Source: UBA932 sp031548545 (GTDB lineage Bacteria; Bacteroidota; Bacteroidia; Bacteroidales; UBA932). Taken from it: a stretch of 64,000 nucleotides of DNA. The notes under the pieces are model-generated. The model saw only the letters and a program-made list of their open reading frames with translations, had not been told where the DNA came from and ran no database searches. Numbering within the stretch: the first letter of the stretch is position 1; every line of letters starts with the position of its first letter. Below are positions 7,050-14,465 of this stretch, one piece after another. The position numbers and the translations under genes are program-made. The DNA is taken from assembly GCA_031548545.1 (NCBI GenBank), contig JAVBQY010000014.1, positions 1 to 64,000 on the forward strand. Reading direction: 5' to 3'.

Positions 7050-7625
7050 TTACGGCATTTTTTTCTTCCAACTGTAGTAGCCCACTATCGATGCTATGGT
7101 ATAGCATAAGAAGAGGAAGGCCGTGGGGTAGAGGCCACGCCAGCTATACAGGCTCATGGATATGGTGTTGACAACGATCCAGACCCACCATTGTTCAATG
7201 ATTTTATGGGCCAGCATCCAGGTCGCTACAATGCTCAGCGCCGTGGTCAGGGCGTCGCCCAGGGGAACGGGGGAGTCTGTAAAGTTCCACAGGAGGTAGG
7301 CCATGATACCGAAGAGGAGGGTGGTGGCCGCTAAAAGTTTAATGAATAATGAATAGTGAATAGTGAATAATGAGGAGGGGATATTTTCCGCTTTAACTTC
7401 GTTGAGCGCATCGGTTCGGTTCCGGCTCCAGAGGATCCAGCCGTATATGGAGGCGATGAGGTAATAAACGTTCAGCCCCATGTCGGCATAAAATTTGGCC
7501 TGGAAGAATACATAAACATAAATGGCGGAGGAGATGAAGCCCACCAGCCACATAATCCGGTTTTGTTTGATCTCCAGGAAAATGTATAGTAGAGATAGCG
7601 CTACACCCAGAATTTCTATGATCAT
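7050..7625 (-). CDS. pnuT: PnuC-family transporter, probable thiamine transporter PnuT
   Basis: The 191 residues have the PnuC look: about seven membrane segments and family patterns such as GFISSAIYVYVFFQAKFYAD and QWWVWIVVNTISMSLYSWRGL. In Bacteroidota the version next to a TPP-controlled TonB receptor is known as PnuT and carries thiamine across the inner membrane. Here the TonB receptor and TPP riboswitch lie upstream, so thiamine is the likely substrate rather than nicotinamide riboside. Its ATG overlaps the stop of the DUF1016 gene (TAATG), so the two are translationally coupled. An odd stretch, residues about 84-95 (SSLFTIHYSLFI), is encoded by a tandem heptamer array and looks like an insertion in a cytoplasmic loop. 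An intrinsic terminator follows. Confidence 0.88.
   Translation of the reverse strand: MIIEILGVALSLLYIFLEIKQNRIMWLVGFISSAIYVYVFFQAKFYADMGLNVYYLIASIYGWILWSRNRTDALNEVKAENIPSSLFTIHYSLFIKLLAATTLLFGIMAYLLWNFTDSPVPLGDALTTALSIVATWMLAHKIIEQWWVWIVVNTISMSLYSWRGLYPTAFLFLCYTIASIVGYYSWKKKMP
7340..7374 (-). repeat. tandem heptamer array inside pnuT
   Basis: Five units of TA(A/G)TGAA on the plus strand (TTCA(C/T)TA in the coding direction); the fifth ends in G instead of A. The same unit forms arrays at 11141-11175 and 20295-20322. Here it is translated in frame. Confidence 0.85.
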
Positions 7626-8653
7626 TAGTCAATTTTTTTGTCTGTTAATTCTTGTTCAATTTGTTCCACTGTGGGTAATCTGCTTTTTATTTCTTCGGGG
7701 ATCACATTTGTTAATATGTAATCAGCAATACCAATCGGCTTTTTTATATCTCTTAAAGAATATTCTACTTCAATTTTATCTTTGCTCTTACATAATAATA
7801 AACCTATGCTGGGATTGTCAAATTCTTTTTTTAATTGTGTGTCCACGGCCGATAAATAAAAATTCAATTTCCCTATATGTTCGGGTTTAAATTTTCCTGT
7901 TTTTAGTTCAATTACGATGAAACACCGTAACTCCAAATGGTAAAATAGCATGTCTATAAAATATTCCGTATGGTTAACATCTATTTTGTATTGTCTTCCT
8001 ACAAACGCAAAACCTTTTCCAAGTGCTAATAAAAAATGTTCTATATGGATTATAAGTTGCTGCTCTACATCCCTTTCTTGAGCATTGGCTCTAAGTCCGG
8101 TGAAATCAAAATGATAAGGATCCTTTAATGTTTGTCCGGCTAAATCTGAAATGGGAGATGCTAATGTTTGGTTGAAATTACTGATTGCATTTCCTGCTTT
8201 CTTATAAAAATTTTGTTCAATTTGAATTTCAAGAATGTCTCTGGACCACCCTTCTTTTATGCATGCTGTAGCATAGAATAAGGCTTCTTTCGTGTTTTTT
8301 ATTTTTGAAATAATCAATCTGTTATGCCCCCATGGAATTTGTGCCACAGCTTGTGGCACAAATTTGAAGTCAGTCGAATAAAATAAGAACCATTGTCGTA
8401 TAGCATATAAGTTTCTTCGAGAGAAACCCTTGACTTCCGGAAATGCTATTTTTAGATCAATTGATAACTGCTCAATTAAGGCTTGCCCCCAGTTTGCATT
8501 TTTTTCTTTTTCTACGATTTCTTTTCCAAGTTCCCAATAGAGTTGCAATAGTGCATTGTTGGCTGATATCGCAACAGTTAGGCGACCTTGTAGTATTTTA
8601 CTTTTGATATCGGAAAGCCAATTCCGATAATCCTTTTGCAGAGAAATATCCAT
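7625..8653 (-). CDS. DUF1016 (YhcG-like) PD-(D/E)XK nuclease-family protein
   Basis: The 342 residues match the DUF1016/YhcG layout: an N-terminal helical domain (NALLQLYWELGKEIVEKEKN, WGQALIEQLSIDLKIAFPEV, GFSRRNLYAIRQWF) and a C-terminal nuclease-like domain. The PD-(D/E)XK signs are clear (YFIDMLFYHLELRCFIVIEL followed by KTGKFKPEHIGKLNFYL). The cellular role of the family is not established; relatives often sit beside restriction-modification and other defence genes. Here it lies between the thiamine receptor and pnuT, is clearly more AT-rich than both, and has its own consensus promoter (8694-8701), all signs of insertion. Its stop overlaps the pnuT start (TAATG), so pnuT expression is now tied to it. 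Confidence 0.88.
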   Translation of the reverse strand: MDISLQKDYRNWLSDIKSKILQGRLTVAISANNALLQLYWELGKEIVEKEKNANWGQALIEQLSIDLKIAFPEVKGFSRRNLYAIRQWFLFYSTDFKFVPQAVAQIPWGHNRLIISKIKNTKEALFYATACIKEGWSRDILEIQIEQNFYKKAGNAISNFNQTLASPISDLAGQTLKDPYHFDFTGLRANAQERDVEQQLIIHIEHFLLALGKGFAFVGRQYKIDVNHTEYFIDMLFYHLELRCFIVIELKTGKFKPEHIGKLNFYLSAVDTQLKKEFDNPSIGLLLCKSKDKIEVEYSLRDIKKPIGIADYILTNVIPEEIKSRLPTVEQIEQELTDKKID

Positions 8654-8693
8654 ATTTAATAAGAGTTTTATAAGACAAAGCTTAATGGCTCTG

Positions 8694-8701
8694 CAAATGT
8701 A
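8694..8701 (-). promoter_or_regulatory. promoter of the DUF1016 gene
   Basis: TTTG at 8724-8721, 19-base spacer, TACATTTG: an exact match to the Bacteroidota consensus. It lies between the TonB receptor stop and the DUF1016 ATG, and would also drive pnuT independently of the riboswitch. Confidence 0.8.
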
Positions 8702-8729
8702 GAATATTAAACCGGGTTTTCAAAGCAAT

Positions 8730-10958
8730 TTATAACTTTACCCCCATCTTCACCACAAAATTGGCCGGGGCCTGTGGGAAGAACCGCCGGTCCTGGAAGT
8801 CCGCCGATCCGTCGGTGAATACGGCGCGGTAGTTGACAAAGGCCGAAGTCGAGTAGTTGATGTTGAAAAAATTATTGACCAACAGTTGGGCAAAGCAGCT
8901 TGTTTTGCCGAGGCTGAAATCATAGGCGGCATTGAAGTTGAAGGGGAAGTAGGCTTCAATCTGCCGGTCGGCCGAGCCGGTGTTGTCATAATACTGCCGG
9001 CCTACATATTTGCCGGTCACAGTCAGTGTCAGGCCTTGCAGGGGCATGATGCGCAGGCTGAGGGCGCCCACTGCAGAGGGTGAATAGGCAATGGTTGTTT
9101 CAGCGAAATACTCCGCCCGCTGGCCTATCCAAACGCTTTGTGAGGCGTCGGCATATTCATCGACATAGTTGGTGTAGTCTTTGAGTTTGTTTTTGCTGAG
9201 GCTGAGGTTGCCTTCGAGTTCTACCGCCTTGGAGAAACGTACCGTAGCGCTGAGTTCCACTCCCATGCGGTAACTCTGGTCTACATTTTCCATGATAGGG
9301 CGGTAGGCGTCATTGACCCGGCCCGTGGCTACAATCTGGTTGTTGTAGTGCATGTAGTAAAGGTTGACGCCCAATGTGGCGACATCATTGTAAAACAAGT
9401 AGCCGGCCTCGTAGTCATATAATTTTTCTGCCGACGGCGGGGTGCGGATACCGTTTTTTTCAGCGTCTTTCAGGTCGCTGCGATTGGGTTCGCGGTTCAC
9501 CAGGGCAAAGGAGGCGTAAGCCCGGTGATGGTCTGCCGAAAACTGCAGGCCTGCCTGCGGATTCAAAAAGTTCCATGTGTAGGTGGTGTCGAGGAAGAGC
9601 TGGCCGCGCTCGTAGTAGTCGTCATCCAGGCCGTATAGCTTGAAATGTACGTGGCGGTACTGCAGGTCGGCATATACGGAGAGGTGTTTGTTGATCTCAT
9701 AACCGGCCTTGGCAAAGCTGTTGAATTCACTTTTGGTGCCGGTGTTGTCATACCAGGGGCGGTTGTAGTCTACGTCTCCGGCATTGTATTGGGTCCAGAG
9801 CACGCGGCCGTAGTGGTCGCCCACGTAACGGCTTCCACCGGCCGAGAGATTGAGCTGCCACTTCTTATATTGGTAGAGGGCGGAAAAGTCCAGGCCATAG
9901 TAGTCGTTATCCAGTCCTTTGCGCCGTACCAGGTCGCTTTTTTTATAGGTGACGCCGTTGATTTGCTGGGCGGGGATACCGTATTTCGACAGGCTGGTGT
10001 TTTCTTTGTACTGTTCGTAGTATCCCAGTCCTTTGGTGTAGAATAATACGGTGTTCAGTTTCCAGCGTTGCCCCAGTTCCTGCAGGTAGTGCAGGTGTAT
10101 ATGGGTTTGGGTGTAGTTATCGCTTTCATTGTCATAGAAGCGTACGTTGCCCTGCTGGTCATAGTACAAGCCGGACATGTTGTAACGCCGGTTGGTTTCC
10201 AGGGAGTCATAGGGTACGCCGTCGAAGGTGAGCATGGTATGTTGCTCGCCATAGAGCAGCGTGGCTTTAATGGTTTGGGTCTTGCCTTTGAATACGCCGG
10301 CCAGTCTTGCGCTTTGCTGGTTGGTGCCGCTGCGTTCCAGGTAGCCCTCGCTGCCGGTGCGGGAGTAATTTCCTTCAAAGAATAATTTGTCGAATACCTG
10401 TCCGCTTCCTATCGATACGCCTGTATTCCATGAATTATAAGAGCCGTAATAGCCGTTGAAGGCTGCATAGGCCTTGCGGGAAGCCTCTCCGGTACCGATG
10501 TCCATAGCTCCGCCGAAGGCGGCCGTACCGAAGGCGGCGCTGCCGGCGCCACGTTGGAGGGTGATGCGTTTGGCCATCTCGCCTAAGCCCGGCATGTTGA
10601 CCCAGAATACGGTCTGGCTTTCGGCGTCATTCAGCGGTATGCCGTCAATGCTGATATTGGTACGGCTGGGATCGCTGCCCCTGATGCGAAAACTGGTGCT
10701 GCCCATGCCGGTGCCGTTGTCGGAATAGGAGACGACCGAGGGCATGAGTTCCAGCAGGTAGGGGATTTCTTTGGCTCCCGGCTTGTCTTCTTGTGTAGGG
10801 AAGCGGAGGTCTATGGACAGGTCTTGTTTGGCCGCCGGGAGGTTGGCGTTGATCAGGATGCTGTCAAGTTGCCGCACTGAATTTTGTGTTTGTTGCTGGG
10901 CCGGCAGGGCGGCGCCTGCAGCTACTACGGATAAAAGGGTTAAAAGTACCTTTTTCAT
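8730..10958 (-). CDS. TonB-dependent outer-membrane receptor, probable thiamine uptake
   Basis: The 742 residues start with a signal peptide (VVAAGAALPAQ). The plug domain follows (ELMPSVVSYSDNGTGMG, SFRIRGSDPSRTNISIDGIP, ITLQRGAGSAAFGTAAFGG), then a long beta-barrel ending in an aromatic-rich strand. The family imports scarce nutrients through the outer membrane with energy from TonB-ExbBD. The TPP riboswitch in its leader and the pnuT gene downstream identify the substrate as thiamine or a thiamine phosphate (the group called OmrThi in comparative genomics). It lacks the CarboxypepD-like N-terminal extension of SusC proteins, which fits a vitamin receptor. No SusD partner is present. The ATG at 10958 follows about 70 AT-rich bases after the aptamer. 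Confidence 0.92.
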   Translation of the reverse strand: MKKVLLTLLSVVAAGAALPAQQQTQNSVRQLDSILINANLPAAKQDLSIDLRFPTQEDKPGAKEIPYLLELMPSVVSYSDNGTGMGSTSFRIRGSDPSRTNISIDGIPLNDAESQTVFWVNMPGLGEMAKRITLQRGAGSAAFGTAAFGGAMDIGTGEASRKAYAAFNGYYGSYNSWNTGVSIGSGQVFDKLFFEGNYSRTGSEGYLERSGTNQQSARLAGVFKGKTQTIKATLLYGEQHTMLTFDGVPYDSLETNRRYNMSGLYYDQQGNVRFYDNESDNYTQTHIHLHYLQELGQRWKLNTVLFYTKGLGYYEQYKENTSLSKYGIPAQQINGVTYKKSDLVRRKGLDNDYYGLDFSALYQYKKWQLNLSAGGSRYVGDHYGRVLWTQYNAGDVDYNRPWYDNTGTKSEFNSFAKAGYEINKHLSVYADLQYRHVHFKLYGLDDDYYERGQLFLDTTYTWNFLNPQAGLQFSADHHRAYASFALVNREPNRSDLKDAEKNGIRTPPSAEKLYDYEAGYLFYNDVATLGVNLYYMHYNNQIVATGRVNDAYRPIMENVDQSYRMGVELSATVRFSKAVELEGNLSLSKNKLKDYTNYVDEYADASQSVWIGQRAEYFAETTIAYSPSAVGALSLRIMPLQGLTLTVTGKYVGRQYYDNTGSADRQIEAYFPFNFNAAYDFSLGKTSCFAQLLVNNFFNINYSTSAFVNYRAVFTDGSADFQDRRFFPQAPANFVVKMGVKL

Positions 10959-11029
10959 TGGATTTAATTAATTATTAATTGTTAAACATTAATTTAAGCC
11001 AACAATAAAAGGGGGAATGAATGAAAATG

Positions 11030-11112
11030 CTTACTCTTTTCCTACGCCGGCATTACCCGGATCAGGTTCGAGGGTATAATCTCAGCCTACGCGAGGTAGG
11101 CACCCCTAATTT
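11030..11112 (-). promoter_or_regulatory. TPP riboswitch (THI element)
   Basis: Read on the minus strand, the conserved blocks occur in order: GGGGTGCC, GTAGGCTGAGA, ACCCTCGAACCTGATC, then GGGTAATGCCGGCGTAGGA. These are the pyrimidine- and pyrophosphate-binding parts of the TPP aptamer. It lies in the leader of the TonB receptor gene. The expression platform between aptamer and ATG is AT-rich with no strong GC terminator, so control of translation start is more likely than termination; that part is inference. Confidence 0.96.
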
Positions 11113-11124
11113 GTGTTGCGGGTG

Positions 11125-11132
11125 CAAAGGTA
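11125..11132 (-). promoter_or_regulatory. -7 box of the TPP riboswitch transcript
   Basis: TACCTTTG on the minus strand, about 13 bases before the aptamer. The region where a -33 element should be is taken up by a heptamer array, and no TTG is visible at 19-20 bases. Confidence 0.6.
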
Positions 11133-11140
11133 AGAAAAAA

Positions 11141-11175
11141 TAGTGAATAGTGAATAATGAATAGTGAATAATGAA
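11141..11175 (-). repeat. tandem heptamer array upstream of the TPP promoter
   Basis: Five exact units in the order TAGTGAA, TAGTGAA, TAATGAA, TAGTGAA, TAATGAA (plus strand). They start eight bases upstream of the -7 box of the riboswitch transcript and cover the -33 region. An apparent small ORF over this array (coding HYSLFIIHYSLF) is an artefact of the repeat. Confidence 0.9.
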
Positions 11176-11255
11176 AAGCAATGCCAAAAATGTTGATAGT
11201 TATATTGTTGTATTGGGTGGCTCTTTTCCTGTTTCTCTCACTGTGTTTTTTCAAA

Positions 11256-11284
11256 ATAAAAAAGCGCACCGGTTAGGGTGCGCT
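11256..11284 (-). terminator. intrinsic terminator of the csgG-lipoprotein operon
   Basis: On the minus strand AGCGCACC and GGTGCGCT pair perfectly around a six-base loop and are followed by six T. It lies 22 bases after the stop codon of the last gene of the operon. Confidence 0.9.
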
Positions 11285-11305
11285 ATAGTTTTGTGGTAGA
11301 GTCGC

Positions 11306-11992
11306 TTATTTCTTGATCGTCTGTTTGAATTCTTTTTCTCCGGCCAGTACCTCCTTATCGGTGTCGTAGTGCGGATGGTACTTGCCGGCCGGCATATCGG
11401 CCATGGCGGCCTGGTTGCAGGAGTGGGCCACGTCGGTATAGTCGGTGGCGGCGGTATTGATCGCCGAGGCGGCAATGTCTACCAGGGCGCCGAGTAGACC
11501 GCCGGCGCCGGAACTGATTGAAGTGTCATAGGTGATGGTACCCTTGCGTTCAAATATGGCGTTGTCGGTTTTGGTAGAACGCAGGTTGTATGCCACTGTC
11601 ACTGTCACGGTACTGCCTATGGCTGATTTCTTCCAATCGCTGATGGTGGTGAAGAGTACCGCATCGGCGCCCAGCACTTCGCGGAATTTTTCCAGCGGGG
11701 CGTTGATGAACATCTCGGAGTCATAAGCGCTCTCAGATTTGAACAGTTCCATACACAGGAAAGGGGAGATAACATAGTAGCCTCTTTCACAGATCACCTG
11801 CGGTACGGTAAGGTAGAAAAATTCTTTGGCTTCTACGTTATTGGTGCTGTTAATGGGGGGCATGATGGCGATGGTTACCGGCTGTTCCGTATAAACGCCG
11901 GTATAAGCAGTTCCTTTAGTGATAGTGGAAGGCGTGGTGCATGATTGCGCCACTGCGGCTGCTATACATAGTATAATAATGATCTTTTTCAT
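11306..11992 (-). CDS. DUF799 (GNA1162-like) lipoprotein
   Basis: The 228 residues begin with a lipoprotein signal (lipidated Cys18, VAQSC). The body matches the DUF799 family known from Neisseria GNA1162: VTIAIMPPINSTNNVEAKEFFYLTVPQVICERGYYVISPF and GADAVLFTTISDWKKS (key parts AIMPPINSTNNVEA and GYYVISPF). The fold resembles the periplasmic part of TolB/CsgG-like proteins. A membrane-associated glycine/alanine stretch lies near residue 160 (GAGGLLGALVDIAASA). The family always travels with CsgG and DUF4810 genes, as here. Function is unknown; an outer-membrane secretion or envelope role is supposed from CsgG. It overlaps the DUF4810 gene by four bases (ATGA). Confidence 0.88.
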   Translation of the reverse strand: MKKIIIILCIAAAVAQSCTTPSTITKGTAYTGVYTEQPVTIAIMPPINSTNNVEAKEFFYLTVPQVICERGYYVISPFLCMELFKSESAYDSEMFINAPLEKFREVLGADAVLFTTISDWKKSAIGSTVTVTVAYNLRSTKTDNAIFERKGTITYDTSISSGAGGLLGALVDIAASAINTAATDYTDVAHSCNQAAMADMPAGKYHPHYDTDKEVLAGEKEFKQTIKK

Positions 11993-12339
11993 TCTGATTC
12001 CAGTTGTTTAATGATACGTTCAACAAAAACGGCCGATTCGGGGTAGAGGGCTACTTCCATTTTCAGCAGGTCGAGCCCTTCTTTGGTTTTTCCGCGCTTC
12101 ACAAGCATATAGCCGTAGTCGGCGCAAATGCCGGGAGGCGGAACTTTGCGTGTGCCGGTGGGGTTGTCGATCATCCGCTGGAATGCCTGTAACATGGCTT
12201 CTTCGTCTGCAGCCGTATTGTTCTTGACGTATTTATAGGCCGTTTCGTTGTACTTGTCCCAGTTATACAGGGTGGTTACCTGTGGTGTACAGGCGCCCAG
12301 CAGCAGGAGGCAGCCTGTAAGTAAAAGTAATTTTCTCAT
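11989..12339 (-). CDS. DUF4810 lipoprotein
   Basis: The 116-residue lipoprotein has its signal Cys at 17 (LLLLGACTPQ). The DUF4810 signature LYNWDKYNETAYKYVKN follows, then a TPR-like helical repeat (PPPGICADYGYMLVKRGKTKEGLDLLKMEVALYPES, key part ADYGYMLVKRGKTKEGLDLL). It is the middle partner in the conserved CsgG-DUF4810-DUF799 set. It overlaps the downstream gene by ATGA and the upstream gene by TAATG, which points to fixed stoichiometry of the products. Function is unknown beyond this association. Confidence 0.87.
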   Translation of the reverse strand: MRKLLLLTGCLLLLGACTPQVTTLYNWDKYNETAYKYVKNNTAADEEAMLQAFQRMIDNPTGTRKVPPPGICADYGYMLVKRGKTKEGLDLLKMEVALYPESAVFVERIIKQLESE

Positions 12340-12677
12340 TAAGGTAATTTTATTTGTTTGGTTTCTTGTACGCCAACTACAATGTCTTTTTCAAACAGTA
12401 CTTTTCCCCGGTAAACCACCTTGAGGTGGCGGGTGCCGTTTTTAATGGCATAGATGTCTCCTTTTACCGTGTACTTGCCAATCTGGTTGACTTTAGCGGT
12501 AAAGGCCGCAGCATCGTCAATGTAGACTTCCACCCCTTCTTTGTATGCGGTATTGCCGCCCTGGATGAACTGGAGGTAGCTTTCGCTTTCCACTCCTCCG
12601 CTGTGGCTGACGTTACCGACCTTGCAGCCGGTGAACAGCAGGGGGATTAGTGCAATCAGTGCGATGATTTTTTTCAT
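12339..12677 (-). CDS. small outer-envelope lipoprotein of the csgG operon
   Basis: The 112 residues start with a lipoprotein signal (LIPLLFTGC, Cys18). After the signal come about 90 residues of beta-rich sequence with GVEVYIDD, YTVKGDIYAIKNGTRHLKVVYRG and VVGVQETKQIKLP. The alternation of a short charged turn, a strand and a Lys-Gln ending recalls small PEGA-like domains, which coat surfaces or bind glycan, but I cannot assign a family with confidence. It sits as second gene of the four-gene unit, overlapping csgG by ATGA and the DUF4810 gene by TAATG. It is an extra member compared with the Neisseria three-gene set. Confidence 0.75.
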   Translation of the reverse strand: MKKIIALIALIPLLFTGCKVGNVSHSGGVESESYLQFIQGGNTAYKEGVEVYIDDAAAFTAKVNQIGKYTVKGDIYAIKNGTRHLKVVYRGKVLFEKDIVVGVQETKQIKLP

Positions 12678-13606
12678 TGTTTGTCCTCCTCAATATAATA
12701 ATTGGCTAAGTTGTTTGCATCAATGGCGCCTGTAGTGAATTCTACCAGTGAAAATTCGTCATTGGCCGTTTCGCCGCCGGTAAAGGTGATTTTCACCTTG
12801 CCGGCTGTTTTGCCGGGCAGGTTCATCATCATGCCGGTCTGCGGGTTTTTTACGGAGCGGCCTTTTTCTTTCACAATAAAGCTGTCTCCCACGGTCAACC
12901 CCTGGCTCTTGCCGCCTGATATATAGGTTTCGCCGTCTTCCACGGCCAGGAAATAGGCTTTCCAGGGCCGGTCCATACAGTTGTTGATAATGTTTTCGGT
13001 GAGCTGGGAAATAGCACCGGAGATGGCTTTATCACTCAGGGTAGCATCATAATCTGCGGAACCGCCAAAACCCATCGTGGTTTTGGAAGTCATTTCCGCT
13101 TCGCCCTTGGCTTCTTCGGAGTATATGATCTGTCCGGTAGATACGTCGATCAGGCGTATGCTCACCGTTGCTTCTACGGTCTGTGTCTTGGCCCGGGAAA
13201 AGAGGGTTACGTCTCCGGTGTTCTTACGCCCGAACTGGGTGATGGAACCTACGATAATGTAATCGGCCCCGACTTTGGAGAAATCTTCCTTGGCGCCGGC
13301 TTCATTTTGAACATCAGTCTGGTCGGCCCGTTCCAACAAAATGAATTTTCCGGTGGAAACCAGCCGGGCGGATAGAATGTCCAGCGCCTGTTTGGCCATA
13401 GGATCGTTCTTTTTGTCGTAGAAGATACCTTTTCCGTATTGTGTTTCATTAGAGAAACGGGTAATGGCCACTTTCCGTTTAAGGCCTTTTTCCTTATTGG
13501 CCGCCGGCGCCTGTACCTGGGCTTCCACCTCGGTACGGGTGTTTTGTGCCGGCAGGCTGCAGGGGAGCAGCGCCAGCGCTAAAAAAGAGATAATGAAATG
13601 TTTCAT
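12674..13606 (-). CDS. CsgG-family curli-type secretion/assembly protein
   Basis: The 310 residues show CsgG family features: KRKVAITRFSNETQYGKG, QALDILSARLVSTGKFILLERAD and GADYIIVGSITQFG (family motifs AITRFSN, FILLERAD, GADYIIVGSIT). In the curli system CsgG is a nonameric outer-membrane lipoprotein channel. Here the signal peptide (LALALLPCSLPAQ) has a Cys preceded by Pro, a poor lipobox, so it may be cleaved by signal peptidase I instead. The C-terminal 90 residues form an added beta domain (ISGGKSQGLTVGDSFIVKEKG). There are no csgA/B/E/F genes nearby; the partners are three small lipoproteins. First gene of a tightly overlapping operon with a promoter set inside an inverted repeat. Confidence 0.9.
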   Translation of the reverse strand: MKHFIISFLALALLPCSLPAQNTRTEVEAQVQAPAANKEKGLKRKVAITRFSNETQYGKGIFYDKKNDPMAKQALDILSARLVSTGKFILLERADQTDVQNEAGAKEDFSKVGADYIIVGSITQFGRKNTGDVTLFSRAKTQTVEATVSIRLIDVSTGQIIYSEEAKGEAEMTSKTTMGFGGSADYDATLSDKAISGAISQLTENIINNCMDRPWKAYFLAVEDGETYISGGKSQGLTVGDSFIVKEKGRSVKNPQTGMMMNLPGKTAGKVKITFTGGETANDEFSLVEFTTGAIDANNLANYYIEEDKQ

Positions 13607-13609
13607 AGA

Positions 13610-13645
13610 AAGATATTATTTATACAAATGTAAGTATAATATCTT
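13610..13645 (-). promoter_or_regulatory. csgG operon promoter inside a 10-bp inverted repeat
   Basis: The arms AAGATATTAT (13610-13619) and ATAATATCTT (13636-13645) are perfect complements with a 16-base spacer. The spacer contains TACATTTG (13632-13625, minus strand), the -7 box. The csgG ATG is at 13606, so the downstream arm lies at about the transcription start. The symmetry around the box suggests an operator for a dimeric regulator. Confidence 0.6.
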
Positions 13646-13672
13646 GAATTAGCAGCCGTAGGTTGTTAATTT

Positions 13673-14452
13673 TTATTGCCTTTGGCGCACGGCTTCAAAT
13701 AAAATTACCGCAGTGGCGGCGCTTACGTTAAGTGATTGTATTTCGCCATTTAACGGTATTTTTACCTGCTCGTCACAAAGCTTAAGCAGCCCTTCGGAGA
13801 TGCCGGTGTCTTCGGATCCCATAATAAGGGCCGTTGGTTTTTTGAGGTCGCAATGGTACAGGCTTGAGGCGGCCTTTTCTGTGGCGGCTACGAGTTGGAG
13901 TCCGCTATCTTTAAGGTAGTACACAGCTGTCCGCAGATTGGGCACCCGGCAAACGGGAATGCGGTTAAGCGCCCCGGCCGAGGTCTTGAGCGCATCGGCA
14001 TTAATGGGGGCGGCGCCTTTGGCGGGCACAACCAACGCATGTACCCCGGCGCATTCGGCAGAACGGGCAATGGCGCCGAAATTGCGGACATCGGTCACCC
14101 CGTCCAGCAGCAGCACCAGCGGTGTTTCTCCCTTTTCTATGATGCCGGGAACTATTTCCTCCAGGCTAACATAGGGGATCATGGAAATAAAAGCCGCTAC
14201 CCCTTGGTGGGTGGCGGGCGTAAGGCTGTTCAGCTTTTCTATGGGTACAAACTGGTAGGCTATGTTTTTTTCCTGCAGTAATTCCAGCAGGGCGCGGAAC
14301 AAGTCGCCTTCAAGTCCCGTTTTAATGAGTACGCGTTCTACTTCTCGACCGGCTTGTATGGCTTCCATAATAGGCCGCAGTCCTATGACCAGGTTGTCGG
14401 GCGTTTTTACCTGTTTCGGTGTTTTCTTATATTGATATACTTGCTTTTTCAT
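13673..14452 (-). CDS. rlmB: 23S rRNA 2'-O-methyltransferase RlmB (TrmH/SpoU family)
   Basis: The 259 residues contain the N-terminal substrate-binding domain (NLVIGLRPIMEAIQAGREVERVLI, key part GLRPIMEAI) and the three SPOUT knot motifs: DGVTDVRNFGAIARSAECAG, ALIMGSEDTGIS and IPLNGEIQSLNVSAATAVIL (key part LNVSAATAV). The enzyme methylates a guanosine ribose in 23S rRNA using SAM. Length is normal for RlmB (about 245-260). It lies 13 bases after the ABC-F gene and is probably co-transcribed with it. Related SpoU enzymes can modify tRNA, but the closeness to RlmB is good. Confidence 0.9.
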   Translation of the reverse strand: MKKQVYQYKKTPKQVKTPDNLVIGLRPIMEAIQAGREVERVLIKTGLEGDLFRALLELLQEKNIAYQFVPIEKLNSLTPATHQGVAAFISMIPYVSLEEIVPGIIEKGETPLVLLLDGVTDVRNFGAIARSAECAGVHALVVPAKGAAPINADALKTSAGALNRIPVCRVPNLRTAVYYLKDSGLQLVAATEKAASSLYHCDLKKPTALIMGSEDTGISEGLLKLCDEQVKIPLNGEIQSLNVSAATAVILFEAVRQRQ

Positions 14453-14465
14453 TCTTCGTTAATCA

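Noticed and set aside
11087..11269. 60-codon frame reading HYSLFIIHYSLF
   Set aside because: It is the heptamer array and riboswitch leader read as protein; no sign of a gene.
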